A DNA stretch of 64,000 bases, taken from positions 1,488,001-1,552,000 of the forward strand of contig CM073326.1 of the NCBI GenBank assembly GCA_037043015.1, in the 5' to 3' direction. The position numbers and the translations under genes are program-made. Of the stretch, positions 10,535 through 20,593 are shown one piece after another (positions within the stretch are counted from its first letter, which is position 1; every line of letters starts with the position of its first letter). This DNA comes from Bryum argenteum. Lineage: Eukaryota > Streptophyta > Bryopsida > Bryales > Bryaceae. Under the pieces are notes generated by a model. The model worked only from the letters and a program-made list of their open reading frames with translations. It was not told the DNA's origin and made no database searches.

Positions 10535-10905
10535 GTCACATGGGCGCTACCCCTGTGGCGACCGCCGATAGCCATAAGCGATCGACGATCGCCCAGGCGC
10601 GATCGGTCGCTAAGTACTAGACCCGCGGTCGCCTAATAGCGGTTGCTGTGGCGACACGATCGCTATAAGCGACCGACGATCGCCCTGGGCGTCGTCGGTC
10701 GCCAAGATCGACCCGGCGGTCGCCTACTAGCGATTGCTAGGGCGATCGCCGGTCTCCATATTGGACCGCCGGTCTCCATCTTCGACCGCCGGCCGCGCTT
10801 CGCATGGCGCCGAAGCGTCGGCGGTCGCGAGGGCGACCGACGTTCGCCCGGTGCGACCTTGATTGCCTAGCGAGGTCGCCACGCGCGGTCGCCCACCGTG
10901 GCGTG
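10535..10905 (+). repeat. GC-rich motif array 4 at the right of the hAT gene
   Basis: A dense array of GACCCGCGGTCGCC, GACCGACGATCGCCC and GACCCGGCGGTCGCC words, mostly in the orientation of arrays 1 and 2 and opposite to array 3. One inverted copy (GTGGCGACCGCCGATA, about 10556) is at its left edge. Together arrays 3 and 4 bracket the transposase gene as inverted subterminal repeats. Confidence 0.75.
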
Positions 10906-11034
10906 TTTTTGATTTTCCACGTCATTATCAACCCTACGCCACGTAGGAAAATAGCTTTTTACCTCAAGGTAAATCTCAGCAAGTTTTTTACTATGTAATT
11001 TTTGGTACCGTCGACATTTTCGTCGACTCGACGT

Positions 11035-13510
11035 CTAACAGACATGTCCAATACGACAATTCAGACAGACATTCCCAAAATTGTGTCTAATAAGACAACC
11101 CTGATTACAGGGGTCTATGTACCTGATGATGTTGCGAGAATCGAAGCCTACATATAATCCTTTTAGGCGATGGGCACTAATGGTGCGGATTTGGGGTTCA
11201 GGTGCCGGTACCCAGACCTGGGTCCCAAATACACGGAGATGACAGATATTGGGGGAACGGCCAGATACTAGTTCGAGTGATGTTTGGATATTAAGCAAAG
11301 TTGGTCTGAATCGGAGAAGGGTAGCAGCATGAAGAACAACATGACTCCACATAGAGGTAGGGAGGTTAGCATGGATCAAGAGCGGGCGGATGATCAACTA
11401 GATTTTCTTGATGTATGCTTCGGCTAATCTATTCTGAGAATGCTCGTAAAGAGCGGAATACGTAAGGTCAATTCTAGAGGCGGTACAATAGTCTTCGAAT
11501 GCATGGGATCAAAACTCTGGGGCATTATCTATTATAAGTGTCTTGATGGGCTTTTCCAGGAAGTGGTTGCGGAATCTTAAGAGCATTGTTAGGAGTCTAG
11601 GGAACGCCATGTTCCGGGTGCTAAGGAGAGATAGTTCCGCATGGCTCCCAGAGGCATCGACCAGAACAAGAAAATAGGCAAACTGACTTGAGATGGGGTT
11701 AATGGGTCCGCAAATATTGCCTTGGAGTCGTTCCAGTGGTTGAGGCTGGGCCGTAGGTAGCGTCCACCGTGATGGGTGCTTCGCGTACTTACCTTGTATA
11801 CAAGCGGTGCAGTCATCAAGCTTGGCTGCATCAACGTTGGCTGCATCAGTAGGGCTGAGAGTCTGGCTGGTGAGGACTGGTATCAGGCGACGCAGAAGGG
11901 TTGTGTCCGGGTGCCTCAGTTGACGTTGCCATATCTGGGCCTTGGGTAGTGCCATTGTATTATAGGAGTGCAACTCTGTAGTCAGAGAGATGTGTATCTC
12001 ATACAGTCCGGAAGGTCCAGCAGGAATCTTCGTGATGGTTTTAGTGCCCAATTGTAGTGCCATGTCTTCATCATCATTTCCCAAACTTGTGGAAATGTGG
12101 ATTCCATTGGAGCGCACATCCCGGTAGCTGATCAGGCTACGGGCGGCGTCTGGCGCATACATCGCCTTACTATAGACGAGGGAGAATCCCCCGGGCAATA
12201 CTATCGTTGCCGGGCTCTCCCGAAACTTGAAGTTCCGACTTCCGGCGATGGTGAGTATTTCACACTCTTGCCAGGGTCCGCACAAACATGATGAATAAAA
12301 GAATTTGGGTTTCCTAAGTATTGTATGAGTTGACCCGCTATCTAAAAGTGCTTTGTCTGATGGCAGTGAATGAGCAGGGGAAAGGACCATGAAATCTTCT
12401 GGATCTACTTCATTGAATGACGGTGCATCTAGAGAGTGCACTTCCCTCTTCCCTTCTTTCAGCTTTTGAAGCTCCTGGAAAATTTCCACCCAATAGCGTG
12501 CCAGCATTGGGTTTGGCATTCGCGTGCGTAGTGCCCTATACGACCACAGTTGTGAGAAGCTCCTCTAGACGACTCGGAAGAGGAAGATTGACTAGACTGA
12601 TCTGATGGTCGATCTTGACGATCATAAGGCTCACGACGGTCCTGGCGATAGTGTTGGTAACCGCGGCCATTGTCACGGCGGTCAGTCCGTTGGTCGTTAC
12701 GGCGGTTAGAATACTGGCTGTCGCGATGGTAGTAGTCGCGATTGCTGGAGTATCGGTTGTTCCGGCCTCGGCCACGTCCTCTGCCGCCGGGTGGGGGTCG
12801 TCGTGCCGCCTCGGTATTGTTGGCTTCTACAGCTTTTGTTGCTGGCGTGGTGGAGAAAACCGGAGCAGGTGCTGGCGGGGCTGGAGTAGCAGGGGTTGTG
12901 TTGACGGGTAAAGTGGTATGGATCTCCCGCGCTAGCCAAGATTCCGCATTCTTCTCAGTTGCTTCTCTGCCATCAACAAGTTGGACATGAGCTCAGAGTG
13001 AGCAGTAAACTGCATGTTGCGGTACTGCTCTGCAAGAATAGCTGTTGCAGGTGGAAATATAGACAAGGTTTTGTCGATGAGGTCAGCTTCGGTGATGCGT
13101 TCGCCACACAGTCGGAGTTGGGCATATAGACGGTGGAGGTCGGAGTTGAAGTCATGGATGGAAGGGAAGTTCAAAACACGAAGGTTCACCCATTCGCTCC
13201 GGACTTGAGGAAGCAGCAAATCTTGATGATTTTCGAATCGTGCTTGGATTTGAAACCACAAGCTCGCCACGTCCGAAATTTGCAGGTACTGTTGACGTAG
13301 TGAGGTCTCCATGGGACGGCATGAGATCATTAAAGCTTGTTGGCGCTTGGAGTTTAGCATCCCTTCCGCCATGGCTCGGTACAAGGCACCGTCAAGTTCT
13401 TCCGCGCTAAGGTAGGTGTGAACGTCGCTTGACTACTCCAGAAAATTGTTGCCGTCTACTGCGAGAGCGTAAAAAAGCATAGCTTGGATACGAGACTCAC
13501 GTGAGTCACA
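11035..13510 (-). pseudogene. Family-A Copia gag-protease-integrase
   Basis: Gag (about 13510-12930) begins with YALAVDGNNFLE, followed by an in-frame TAG where family members have a Trp codon. It continues as a UBN2-type gag with WVNLRVLNFPSI and LRLCGERITEADLIDKTL. A zinc-knuckle remnant near 12530-12570 reads NCGRIGHYAREC but has Ser where the first Cys should be. The 12519-11509 frame has the aspartic protease motif LLDSGSTHT, the GAG-pre-integrase segment (W.RQLRHPD, CTACIQGK) and the start of the integrase core (GNICGPI, IIDNAPEF). 11397-11035 is the integrase C-terminus. Several frameshifts and the gap 11398-11508 break the polyprotein. Confidence 0.85.
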
Positions 13511-14054
13511 TGTTGGCAAAAAATGCTGAGCACCTGCCACAAAAATGACAAAAGAGAGAAAAGAACAGAAAAGAAATGTCGCAAAAGCGGTTGGGGGGGG
13601 CAGTGCAGGGGCAGGAGCACAGCAACAGTGGGAGCACAGCAACAGCGCAGAGGTGGAGTAGGGGGGGTGGTGATGAGTCTTCCAGGGCTGGCACCAAGAG
13701 CAACGGTCGGTTGGGTGCTGTAAGGCTCCTGGCCTTCGGGAGGCGGCCTGTTGCAGGGCCGCTGCAGGTGCTGCAATAGTGGTAGGTGCTAGCAGGAGCG
13801 GCTCGGCTGCAAATGCTTGCACGTGCTCACAGGAGCGGTTGAGCTGTGGAGCTGCCGGTCGAGGAGCCAAAAGAAAAATAAAACAAGTGACCAGACTACA
13901 CTGATGTACCATCTAAAATGAGAAATAGCTTCAAACTCTAACTTAACTTAGAAACTATCCTTCTCTTAATAACTATTCTTCTCTCAGGTGTCACGTCTAG
14001 AAGAAAATAGAAAAATAGCTTCAAAACTAATGCGAGCAGATTGTGCTAATAACG

Positions 14055-14297
14055 TGTTGTGAGAGAGAAAGAAAAACACTTAAACCAAGGTACAAGCAAA
14101 GAAGTGACAAGAGCAAGGCTTTCTTCTAGTTTATATGTGTAAAAGGAAGGGTGGTTATCTCTAGTGAGAACTGATACACTAATCACATGCGACCACACCT
14201 TTATTATCCAAATAACTACAACTACCACTTTACTATCTGTATTTTACTAGGAGTTAACCCTAAGATCAGATAGTTCCTAGGTCGTATCACTACAACA
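14055..14297 (-). repeat. 5' LTR of the truncated family-A Copia element
   Basis: 243 bp starting TGTTGTAGTGATACG and ending CTCACAACA on the minus strand (TG...CA). It is followed by CGTTATTAGCACA, equivalent to CGTTATCAACACG after the 5' LTR at 19397. Confidence 0.7.
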
Positions 14298-14302
14298 CCT
14301 AG

Positions 14303-14690
14303 GTTGTATCACAACATGCTTCAACAAGTAAGCCCCTTCCTCCATCTCGATGGTGAGAAACTTGCTCCTCAAATTCAGTATATTGGACAAGCTTCTTGTC
14401 TCGTGTCTATTGCAAAGCACGCTCAATGCTTCCGCTGGACACTTATAACTCTTGATGTAGGCAAGTTGCGCTTTTGGGAAGTTGAGCCCAATGATAGACA
14501 TGGCTTTGCGCACAGTCCTTTGGAAGTCCTTCATTTCCTTGTGACTTGCGGTAGTTGGTAGAGCCTTCTCTGAGCCTTCAAGAGTCTTTGACAAGTCCAT
14601 GAAATAGAGTACCTAGTTAATTTTGAACATTCACAAGTTAATTCGATGCCATTGAACTTTCCGAACAACCTAACACTTTCATCCTCCAAA
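14303..14690 (-). pseudogene. Family-B Copia gag fragment
   Basis: The minus-strand reading gives VRKAMSIIGLNFPKAQLAYIKS and HETRSLSNILNLRSKF, clearly homologous to the gag proteins at 41540 and 56757. It ends abruptly at the family-A LTR (14297). The N-terminal part (14600-14690) is frameshifted. Confidence 0.8.
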
Positions 14691-14699
14691 GAAGTCATG

Positions 14700-15777
14700 A
14701 CAAAGCAGAAACAATGCCAGAGAAGGCTTTTTTAGAATGCATGCGGATCAGTCTTTCTACGTAAAGCAAACAAGAGAGTTGTTGTTGATTATAATCATCT
14801 ATGTGTATGATTACATTACAATCATCTATGTGTATGATTACATTACCTTGGCTAGTGATGATGCGGTTTTCAAGTAGTTGAAGGCCAACATTGAGAAGGG
14901 GTTTGTAATAAGTGATCTTTGGCCTTTGGAGTTTTGCCTTAGTGTTGCATTTCAAAAGAATCGTAGCGCACGCACCTTCACTATGAGCCAAGGCAATTAC
15001 ATTAAGGAGGTGCGCAAGCAGTTCAATATAGAGGAGTGCAAACCAATTGGCACTCTGCTTGATGTGAAGGGGTCGTGGTTAAAGCTTTAGGATGAGGAGT
15101 TCAAGGAGGTTGAAGAGGACATTCTATACAAGGCTGCGGTGAGGAGGTGATGTACGCAATAGTGACTACAAGGGTTGAGCTTGCATTTCTAGTGAGCATG
15201 GTGAGCCAATTCATGGAAAATTAGGACCTCAACATTGGATGACAGTAAAGCGCATTTTGAGGTACTTCAAAGGCACCATTGGTTTCAAATTGTGCGTAGG
15301 TCGTAACAACCTTGAGTTCAAAGGATATTGTAATGCGAATTGGGTGGGTGATGTGAATGAGCTCCAGTCCACTACGGGGTATGTGTTCTTTGTTGGAGAT
15401 GGTGTAATCTCGTAGAATTGCAAGAGACAACTTACGATAGCGGTATCTAATACGGAGGCAGAGTACATGCAACTAGCAATTGTTTGAAGCAGGCATTGTG
15501 GCTACGGCAACTACTGGACGATGTTGGGGCTTCTCCAAAAAGAGGCCACAAGTATTATGTGTGACAACCAAGGGTGCGTTGCGCTTGTACGAAACACATA
15601 GATATGCAAGATCACTCAATTCGTGGAGACATTAGAGGATGGAAAGGTGAGCTTGTAGTATTGCCTAATAGAGGACATGGTAGCTCATGTGTTGACCAAG
15701 GTGCTTGCTAAGGTGAAACGCGAAAAGCCTATAGAGGCTATGGAATTGCGAGGTGGTAACTACTCGCAAAGTGAGAG
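14700..15777 (+). pseudogene. Family-B Copia RT-RNase H fragment
   Basis: Degenerate plus-strand remnant. RT sequence appears at 14878-15090 (FEMSDLGPLEFC-like, CKPIGTLLDVKGSWLKL). RNase H traces run from about 15240 to 15660 (CDNQGCVAL, DMVAHVLTK), and GGNYSQSESVE lies just before the LTR. It has many stops and frameshifts. It is joined head-to-head with the minus-strand gag fragment at about 14695, so two broken copies are fused here. Confidence 0.8.
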
Positions 15778-16091
15778 TGTTGAAGATTATATTCCTTGTA
15801 GTTTATAAAACGCAGCTATTACTTGTTAGATCATATACATGTCAGTTATAGGGGCTTGTGCTTGGTCTTCTAAAGTGTGAGAAGAGTACTGGTCTCAAGA
15901 GCCTTGTGGAGTGGAGAGAGGGCTCGGCCTCTTGGTTATTCCATATTAATTGTAGCACTATGTGCCTATTTATGGATATATAAGCAAGAGCTTGGAATGA
16001 GTTTGTATTTCATTTAAGCAGTCATTGCTCTATAACTTGTAAGCTTTGATTGTTTTGTATTTATAATCTTTCTCTGTTGAGCTTTAATAGA
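15778..16091 (+). repeat. Family-B 3' LTR (old, diverged)
   Basis: 314 bp starting TGTTGAAGATTATATTCC and ending GAGCTTTAATA, preceded by the CGCAAAGTGAGAG purine-rich tract. It retains TGGATATATAAGCAAG, the TATA region shared by all family-B LTRs here, but is more diverged than the copies at 40-63 kb. Confidence 0.8.
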
Positions 16092-18260
16092 GGTTGGAAT
16101 GAGAACTTATCTCATTCCAAGCACGATTTGCTTGACACTTGTCTAAGCTTTCTTTGTCTTGTATTCGCTCTCTTCTTCTACTACGTTCTATTATCAGTTA
16201 CATTAATCCAACCATTAATCCAACCATTAGGGCTTCAAATGACTCTTAACGCACTACAATGGCTCTTATGAAGTCTTTCTAGCCGGGCTTGGACTCTTGA
16301 AGCTAGATTAAGCGCCTACAAATCCAAATGCATTATCTAGATTACAATAAGCCCTTCTAAGCTTCACATTCACCAGACCATCAAGATTTGTGAGCCATTA
16401 ATCTAAATGAGCACCAAGAACGTGTGGAGAAAACATAGACAACACTACAATGAACACTTCAATGTCCAAGAACTCCAATGCTCCTCTAAACACCTTCAGT
16501 GTGCATAAATGCATCCAAATGCTCACAATCAGTCTCTTAACCCCTAAAGATCCTTGAGGACCAAATCGGGTTTTTGCTATTTCGGGCAGCCTAAATGAAG
16601 GTGTTAGAATCAATATTTTTGCCTAAGATTTTTATTGGATGTACCCTATACTACAAGGTGTATGTGGGAAAAATTGCAAAGTCAAATTTCACTTTTGGAG
16701 TTTTTAAACGCAAATTTTTGTTTTCAGCTTTGGGGCGGGCAGAAAAAAAACTTTTTATATTTAACTTTTTTTTTAGATTTTTAAAAAATAATCTTTTCTT
16801 GACAGATTTCATACTTAGTTTTCCAAGTGACCCAAGTCAAAACTCTTACCAATTCTACAAGGGCACCCTTCAAAAAATTACAAGAACTAGATCCAAAATT
16901 TCTGTAATATTACAATTTTTTCTTTCGAAATTTGCTAAAATTTGGGATTTAGGAATTTTTTGAATTTCTTTTTTCTCAAAATTCACAAACTCATGAAGGC
17001 ACCTACTCACCATTCATTTTTCCCCTAAACCAAATACAACAAATGTGGTGCATGGTTTACTAAATCCTTGATTTATACCTTCTTCTAGTAAATAAATTGC
17101 ATGAAGGTTCAAAAAGCCAAATGGGTGTCTAAAATTTTGCATGGTAATGCTCAACTTAGTTATCTACATGGAAAAAAATATAAGCAAGATGTTTGAGATA
17201 TTAAGCATCATGTTATCCTTTGCACAAAGTAGACTATGTCTGCTGAAAAAAAGTTTGCATTGACTTTGAATGTTATGATCTTACAAATGGCAAAGATCCA
17301 ACGGTTGAAATTTTAAACCCTACCTTTGATGGTAGTTATCTTTAAGATCCTACGGTTAAAATATTCAAAGAATTGTGGAAAGAATTTTCATACTCCAAAG
17401 TTTACAAGGTGGTATGACATCACAGTTTTAGAGTTTGGAGCTCTCAAAACACCATGGTCGTTTAGGGGTTAATCTCTTAAGTAATTTGAGAGCTGTTAAT
17501 CCAAATAGACACTTACAACATGTTAAAAAGAGATGCAATACCACAATGGACACTTAGAAATGCCCAAAGTCTTTAAAGCTCCCCTAAACACCTCTAATGT
17601 ACTTGATTTGCCTCCAAATGCTCGTAAACAACTTCGAATGGCTCTTAGACACCTTGAAAGCTTCTAATCGCCTCAAACAAAGGATTTGGGAGTCTTTACT
17701 GCAAAACTGCACAAGCAATGTCCTAAGAAGACTCAAAACTAAACAATGGGCACTTTCAAGCACCCATAGCCTTCTAAAATCCTCCTAACACCTTCAAATT
17801 GCATGGTTTACTTTTTAAATGCTCCAAATTACCTCCAAACAACTCCAAATGGCTCCAAACGCACCTCTAAAGCTCTATCAAACTTCAAGAAGTCCAAAAC
17901 AGCCCTACAAGTGGATGCAACACCTTCTTGATCTCCCAAAGCCTTCAAATGTATCTAAACTCATGATCATTACAACTGTAGTAGGTCCACAACGTATTGA
18001 AACTCAATAGAGGAAGAGTAAGAATAGAAGACAAAGAATGCTTACATAAAAGTAGAGCTCACCGTGCTTGGGATGAGATGACTTTTCATTCCAACGTCTT
18101 GGTTTAATATTCAATGGAAGGCATTTAGAGCTACAACCAACATGAGATAATCTTTTAACACATTTGGACTCTTAGGAGCAACCCATATACCTCACAATAA
18201 TTTACTCTACGTGCTTTTATAACTACAAGCAACCTATTCGTCAACAAACATTGCAAATTA
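16092..18260 (-). mobile_element. Old family-B leader plus 5' LTR, interrupted
   Basis: On the minus strand: a diverged LTR (about 18250-18000), a degraded primer site near 17980 (GTAGTAGGTCCACAACGTATTG on the plus strand, damaged), then leader sequence of CCTCCAAATGGCTCC type (18000-17480 and 16536-16100). A separate TIR element (16537-17472) splits the leader. No ORF is meaningful here. Confidence 0.6.
16537..17472. mobile_element. Candidate DNA transposon with TTAACCCCTAAA termini
   Basis: TTAACCCCTAAA at 16537-16548 and its exact inverse TTTAGGGGTTAA at 17461-17472 bound a 936-bp AT-rich segment unlike the surrounding Copia leader. The inverted similarity extends weakly inwards (GA.CC..TG.GG). 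TCTC flanks both sides (16533-16536, 17473-17476), too short to assign a superfamily. The ORF inside (16595-16963) is low-complexity Phe/Lys/Ile sequence and probably not real. Confidence 0.5.
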
Positions 18261-18289
18261 AAACAACCTATTCATCAACAACTCCATCG

Positions 18290-18900
18290 TTGTCTTACAT
18301 AAAATGGCCTTCATCCCCTCTTCAACATCTTTGAGCTCCGCTTCGGAGACTCATCTCAAACTCTTTTTCAAGCTTGGCCTTCAACCACTCCTAAATAATC
18401 ATGTCAATCCTTTAATAACACGCCCTTGGTGATTGCTTAAGCCCATACAACGACTTTTTGAGCTTGCAAACAACATGGTGAGTGACCTTCTTCTCAGAGC
18501 CAAGGGAGTGATCCATGTAGGTGTCCTCCTCCTACTCACCATTCAAGTATGCCATCTTTACATCCAATTGCTGAATCTCCAAGTTCGTCGCTGCCCTAAT
18601 TGCCTGAATTGCTAATACGCAAGGAATGGTTGTAAATTTGGCCACGAGTGCAAAGGTCTTATGAAAATCAACACCTTCTACTTGGAAGAAGTCTTTTGCC
18701 ACCAACCGTGCCTTGTAGCACACCACGTTGCCATGTGCATCCCTCTTGGTTTCACAAGAAGTACCAAAAGTACACGAGTGAACATCTTACGTAGATTGTC
18801 TTTGAGGCCATTTCCAGTACTCCATAACTTTCAAGTTGCATGTGTATTTTGTGTAGTGCCCTATCAAGAGCTTTTGTTTAGTGCAACAAAATCACAGGAA
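18290..18900 (-). pseudogene. Family-B Copia RT fragment
   Basis: The minus strand reads KARLVAKDFFQVEGVDFHKT, LEIQQLDVKMAYLNGE and FVEE-like pieces, the fingers and first catalytic motif of Copia RT. The copy is truncated on both sides and lies upstream of the old LTR on the same strand. Confidence 0.8.
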
Positions 18901-18989
18901 TGCATAACATACTTCCAAGTTTAAAAGGCGACCACATTTCCAAAAATTATCCAAATTGCAATCTACAAAGTACATTGGAATGGCAATGA

Positions 18990-19172
18990 AGTTTATTGTA
19001 TTCAAGTGACATTAAGAGATTTCCAACATTAGATATATTTGAGTATAAATATAGTATGTCAAAAAGTACTCCCTACCACTTATTACTACTTTCTTTAGCT
19101 TTGATCATTGCCTTCATATGGCGAGGCATGCTTGCAAGGAGACTCTCATTCATCTCTAAAGGCACCTCTTTC
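18990..19172 (-). pseudogene. Tc1/mariner transposase, C-terminal part
   Basis: The minus strand after 19172 reads VPLEMNESLLASMPRHMKAMIKAKGG, which is the C-terminal SMPRR..AVI.AKGG block of Tc1-like transposases. It continues the transposase fragment that ends at 25670; the family-A Copia element sits exactly between them and its CTTTC duplication is inside the gene. Confidence 0.75.
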
Positions 19173-19397
19173 TGTTGAGAATTAATATTCTCACATACGC
19201 TCTCCTTTGTCTTCTAGCTAGATGAGTCACTAGTGTAAGATACCTCCACTACTTTAGACCTATGAGAGAGAAGTACTATTCATCTTCTCTCTCCTTGTAC
19301 CTCCATATACTCTTTCCCACAATCTAAGACTCTCTTTTGTGTCTATCTTCTTGGTGCTTACTTTGTATTCTCCTTGCTTTCAATTGCATCTTCAACA
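19173..19397 (+). repeat. 5' LTR of the family-A Copia element
   Basis: 225 bp, starts TGTTGAGAATTAATATTCTC (the first bases form a small inverted repeat) and ends CATCTTCAACA. CGTTATCAACACGCTC follows as the presumed primer-binding region. Confidence 0.95.
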
Positions 19398-19919
19398 CGT
19401 TATCAACACGCTCTTTCATAGTTCTTAGTTCTTAGTACTAATTTCTTGATACTCTATTTTAGCTATCTCTACTTCTCTTTGATTTTATTGTAGTTTTTTA
19501 GGAGTTTTGTTTTTAGAACAAAATCTTAGAACAAGTTCTTTCTTTTCTAATCTTCCCTTTTGACTTAAAACTTCCCTTCTCACACTCTAAACTTCCTTAC
19601 ATCTCTTTCTTAACTTCTATTGACAAAATTCACAACTTAGTTTTGTTGTTTTTCAAACTTCGTTTTTGGCCACTTCTTCTCGTTTTGTTCATATTTGGTT
19701 TCATTTTATTGTTCTTACTTGTTTTAGTTGTCATTTAGAAGCTTTCTCTTTACAAATCTTCCTCTACAAACCTCAATTTCCGCTCTAAGCTTCTTCTCCA
19801 AACCCTCATTCTATATTATCACACCTAATATCACTACTCCAAAACTCCCTGGACTCTTCTCCATCTCTCCCATTTCCATAATATAATAATACTTTCTCCT
19901 TTTTCCTTTATTCCTTTAC

Positions 19920-20345
19920 TTCCCACTTGCCGTTTTTTACCTTTACTATTTACTATTTTACTTTTTACATTAACTGTTTTACTTTTCACTTTTTACTTTT
20001 ACATTTACTTTTTACTGTTACTATTTTACTTTTATTGTATTACTTTTACTATTTACTTTTGCTGTTTTTTACTTTTACTGTATTACTTTTACTTTTTACT
20101 TTTACTGTTTTTTCTTTTACTTTTTACTTTTACTGTTTTTTACTTTTACTTTTTACTTTACTGTTTTTACTTTTACTTTTTACTTTACTGTTTTTACTTT
20201 TACTTTTTACTTTTACTGTTTTTACTTTTACTTTTTACTTTACTGTTTTTACTTTTACTTTTTACTTTTACTGTTTTTACTTTTACTTTTTACTTTTACT
20301 ATTTTTTACTTTTACTGTTTTTACTTTTTACCTTTTTTAATTTTT
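19920..20345 (+). repeat. T-rich TTTTTACTTTTACTG tract in the Copia leader
   Basis: About 420 bp of near-tandem ACTTTTACTGTTTTTACTTTT units, almost free of G, in the 1.2-kb leader between LTR and gag. It generates a spurious Phe/Thr/Leu ORF, which I leave out. It may be an expanded polypyrimidine element of the leader. Confidence 0.9.
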
Positions 20346-20593
20346 ACTTTATTGTAATTTTTTTACATTTACCGTTTCTACCGTTTTCTTTTAGCGATTC
20401 ATATTTTACTTTCTAAACTTCTTTACTTTCTTCTTAACTTTTACCATACATTTCTTTTAAGTCTCTAATTTGTACTTTGTACATTTACCTTCTCACTAAC
20501 TATCTAATATTTCTCTTTCCTCACTATACATAAAACTCGAACTAAGTTGATTATATTTTCCTCAATCTCTCACTGTATATTTTCAATAATATT

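Larger units (their letters stand above)
11030..14297 (-). mobile_element. Truncated family-A Copia retrotransposon (5' LTR, gag, protease, integrase)
   Basis: On the minus strand the order is 5' LTR (14055-14297), primer-site region with ACACGTTATTAGCAC (14040-14056), gag, protease and integrase. It then stops near 11030 against the hAT region, so RT, RNase H and the 3' LTR are missing. The proteins match the complete family-A element at 19173-25669, for example HAATL, VGFDS and IIRYI near the integrase C-terminus. Without the 3' end no target duplication can be checked. Confidence 0.85.

Noticed and set aside
6666-10947. CTACGTGG words as terminal inverted repeats of the hAT element
   Set aside because: Only about 8 bp match, with no 8-bp target duplication seen; too weak to call as ends.
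12536-12990. Val/Ala/Thr-rich ORFs on both strands between gag and protease of the truncated family-A element
   Set aside because: Alternative frames of the degraded gag linker and zinc-knuckle region; the meaningful frame is minus-strand and frameshifted.
19927-20340. 137-residue Phe/Thr/Leu ORF
   Set aside because: It is the T-rich tandem tract of the Copia leader, with no sequence complexity.
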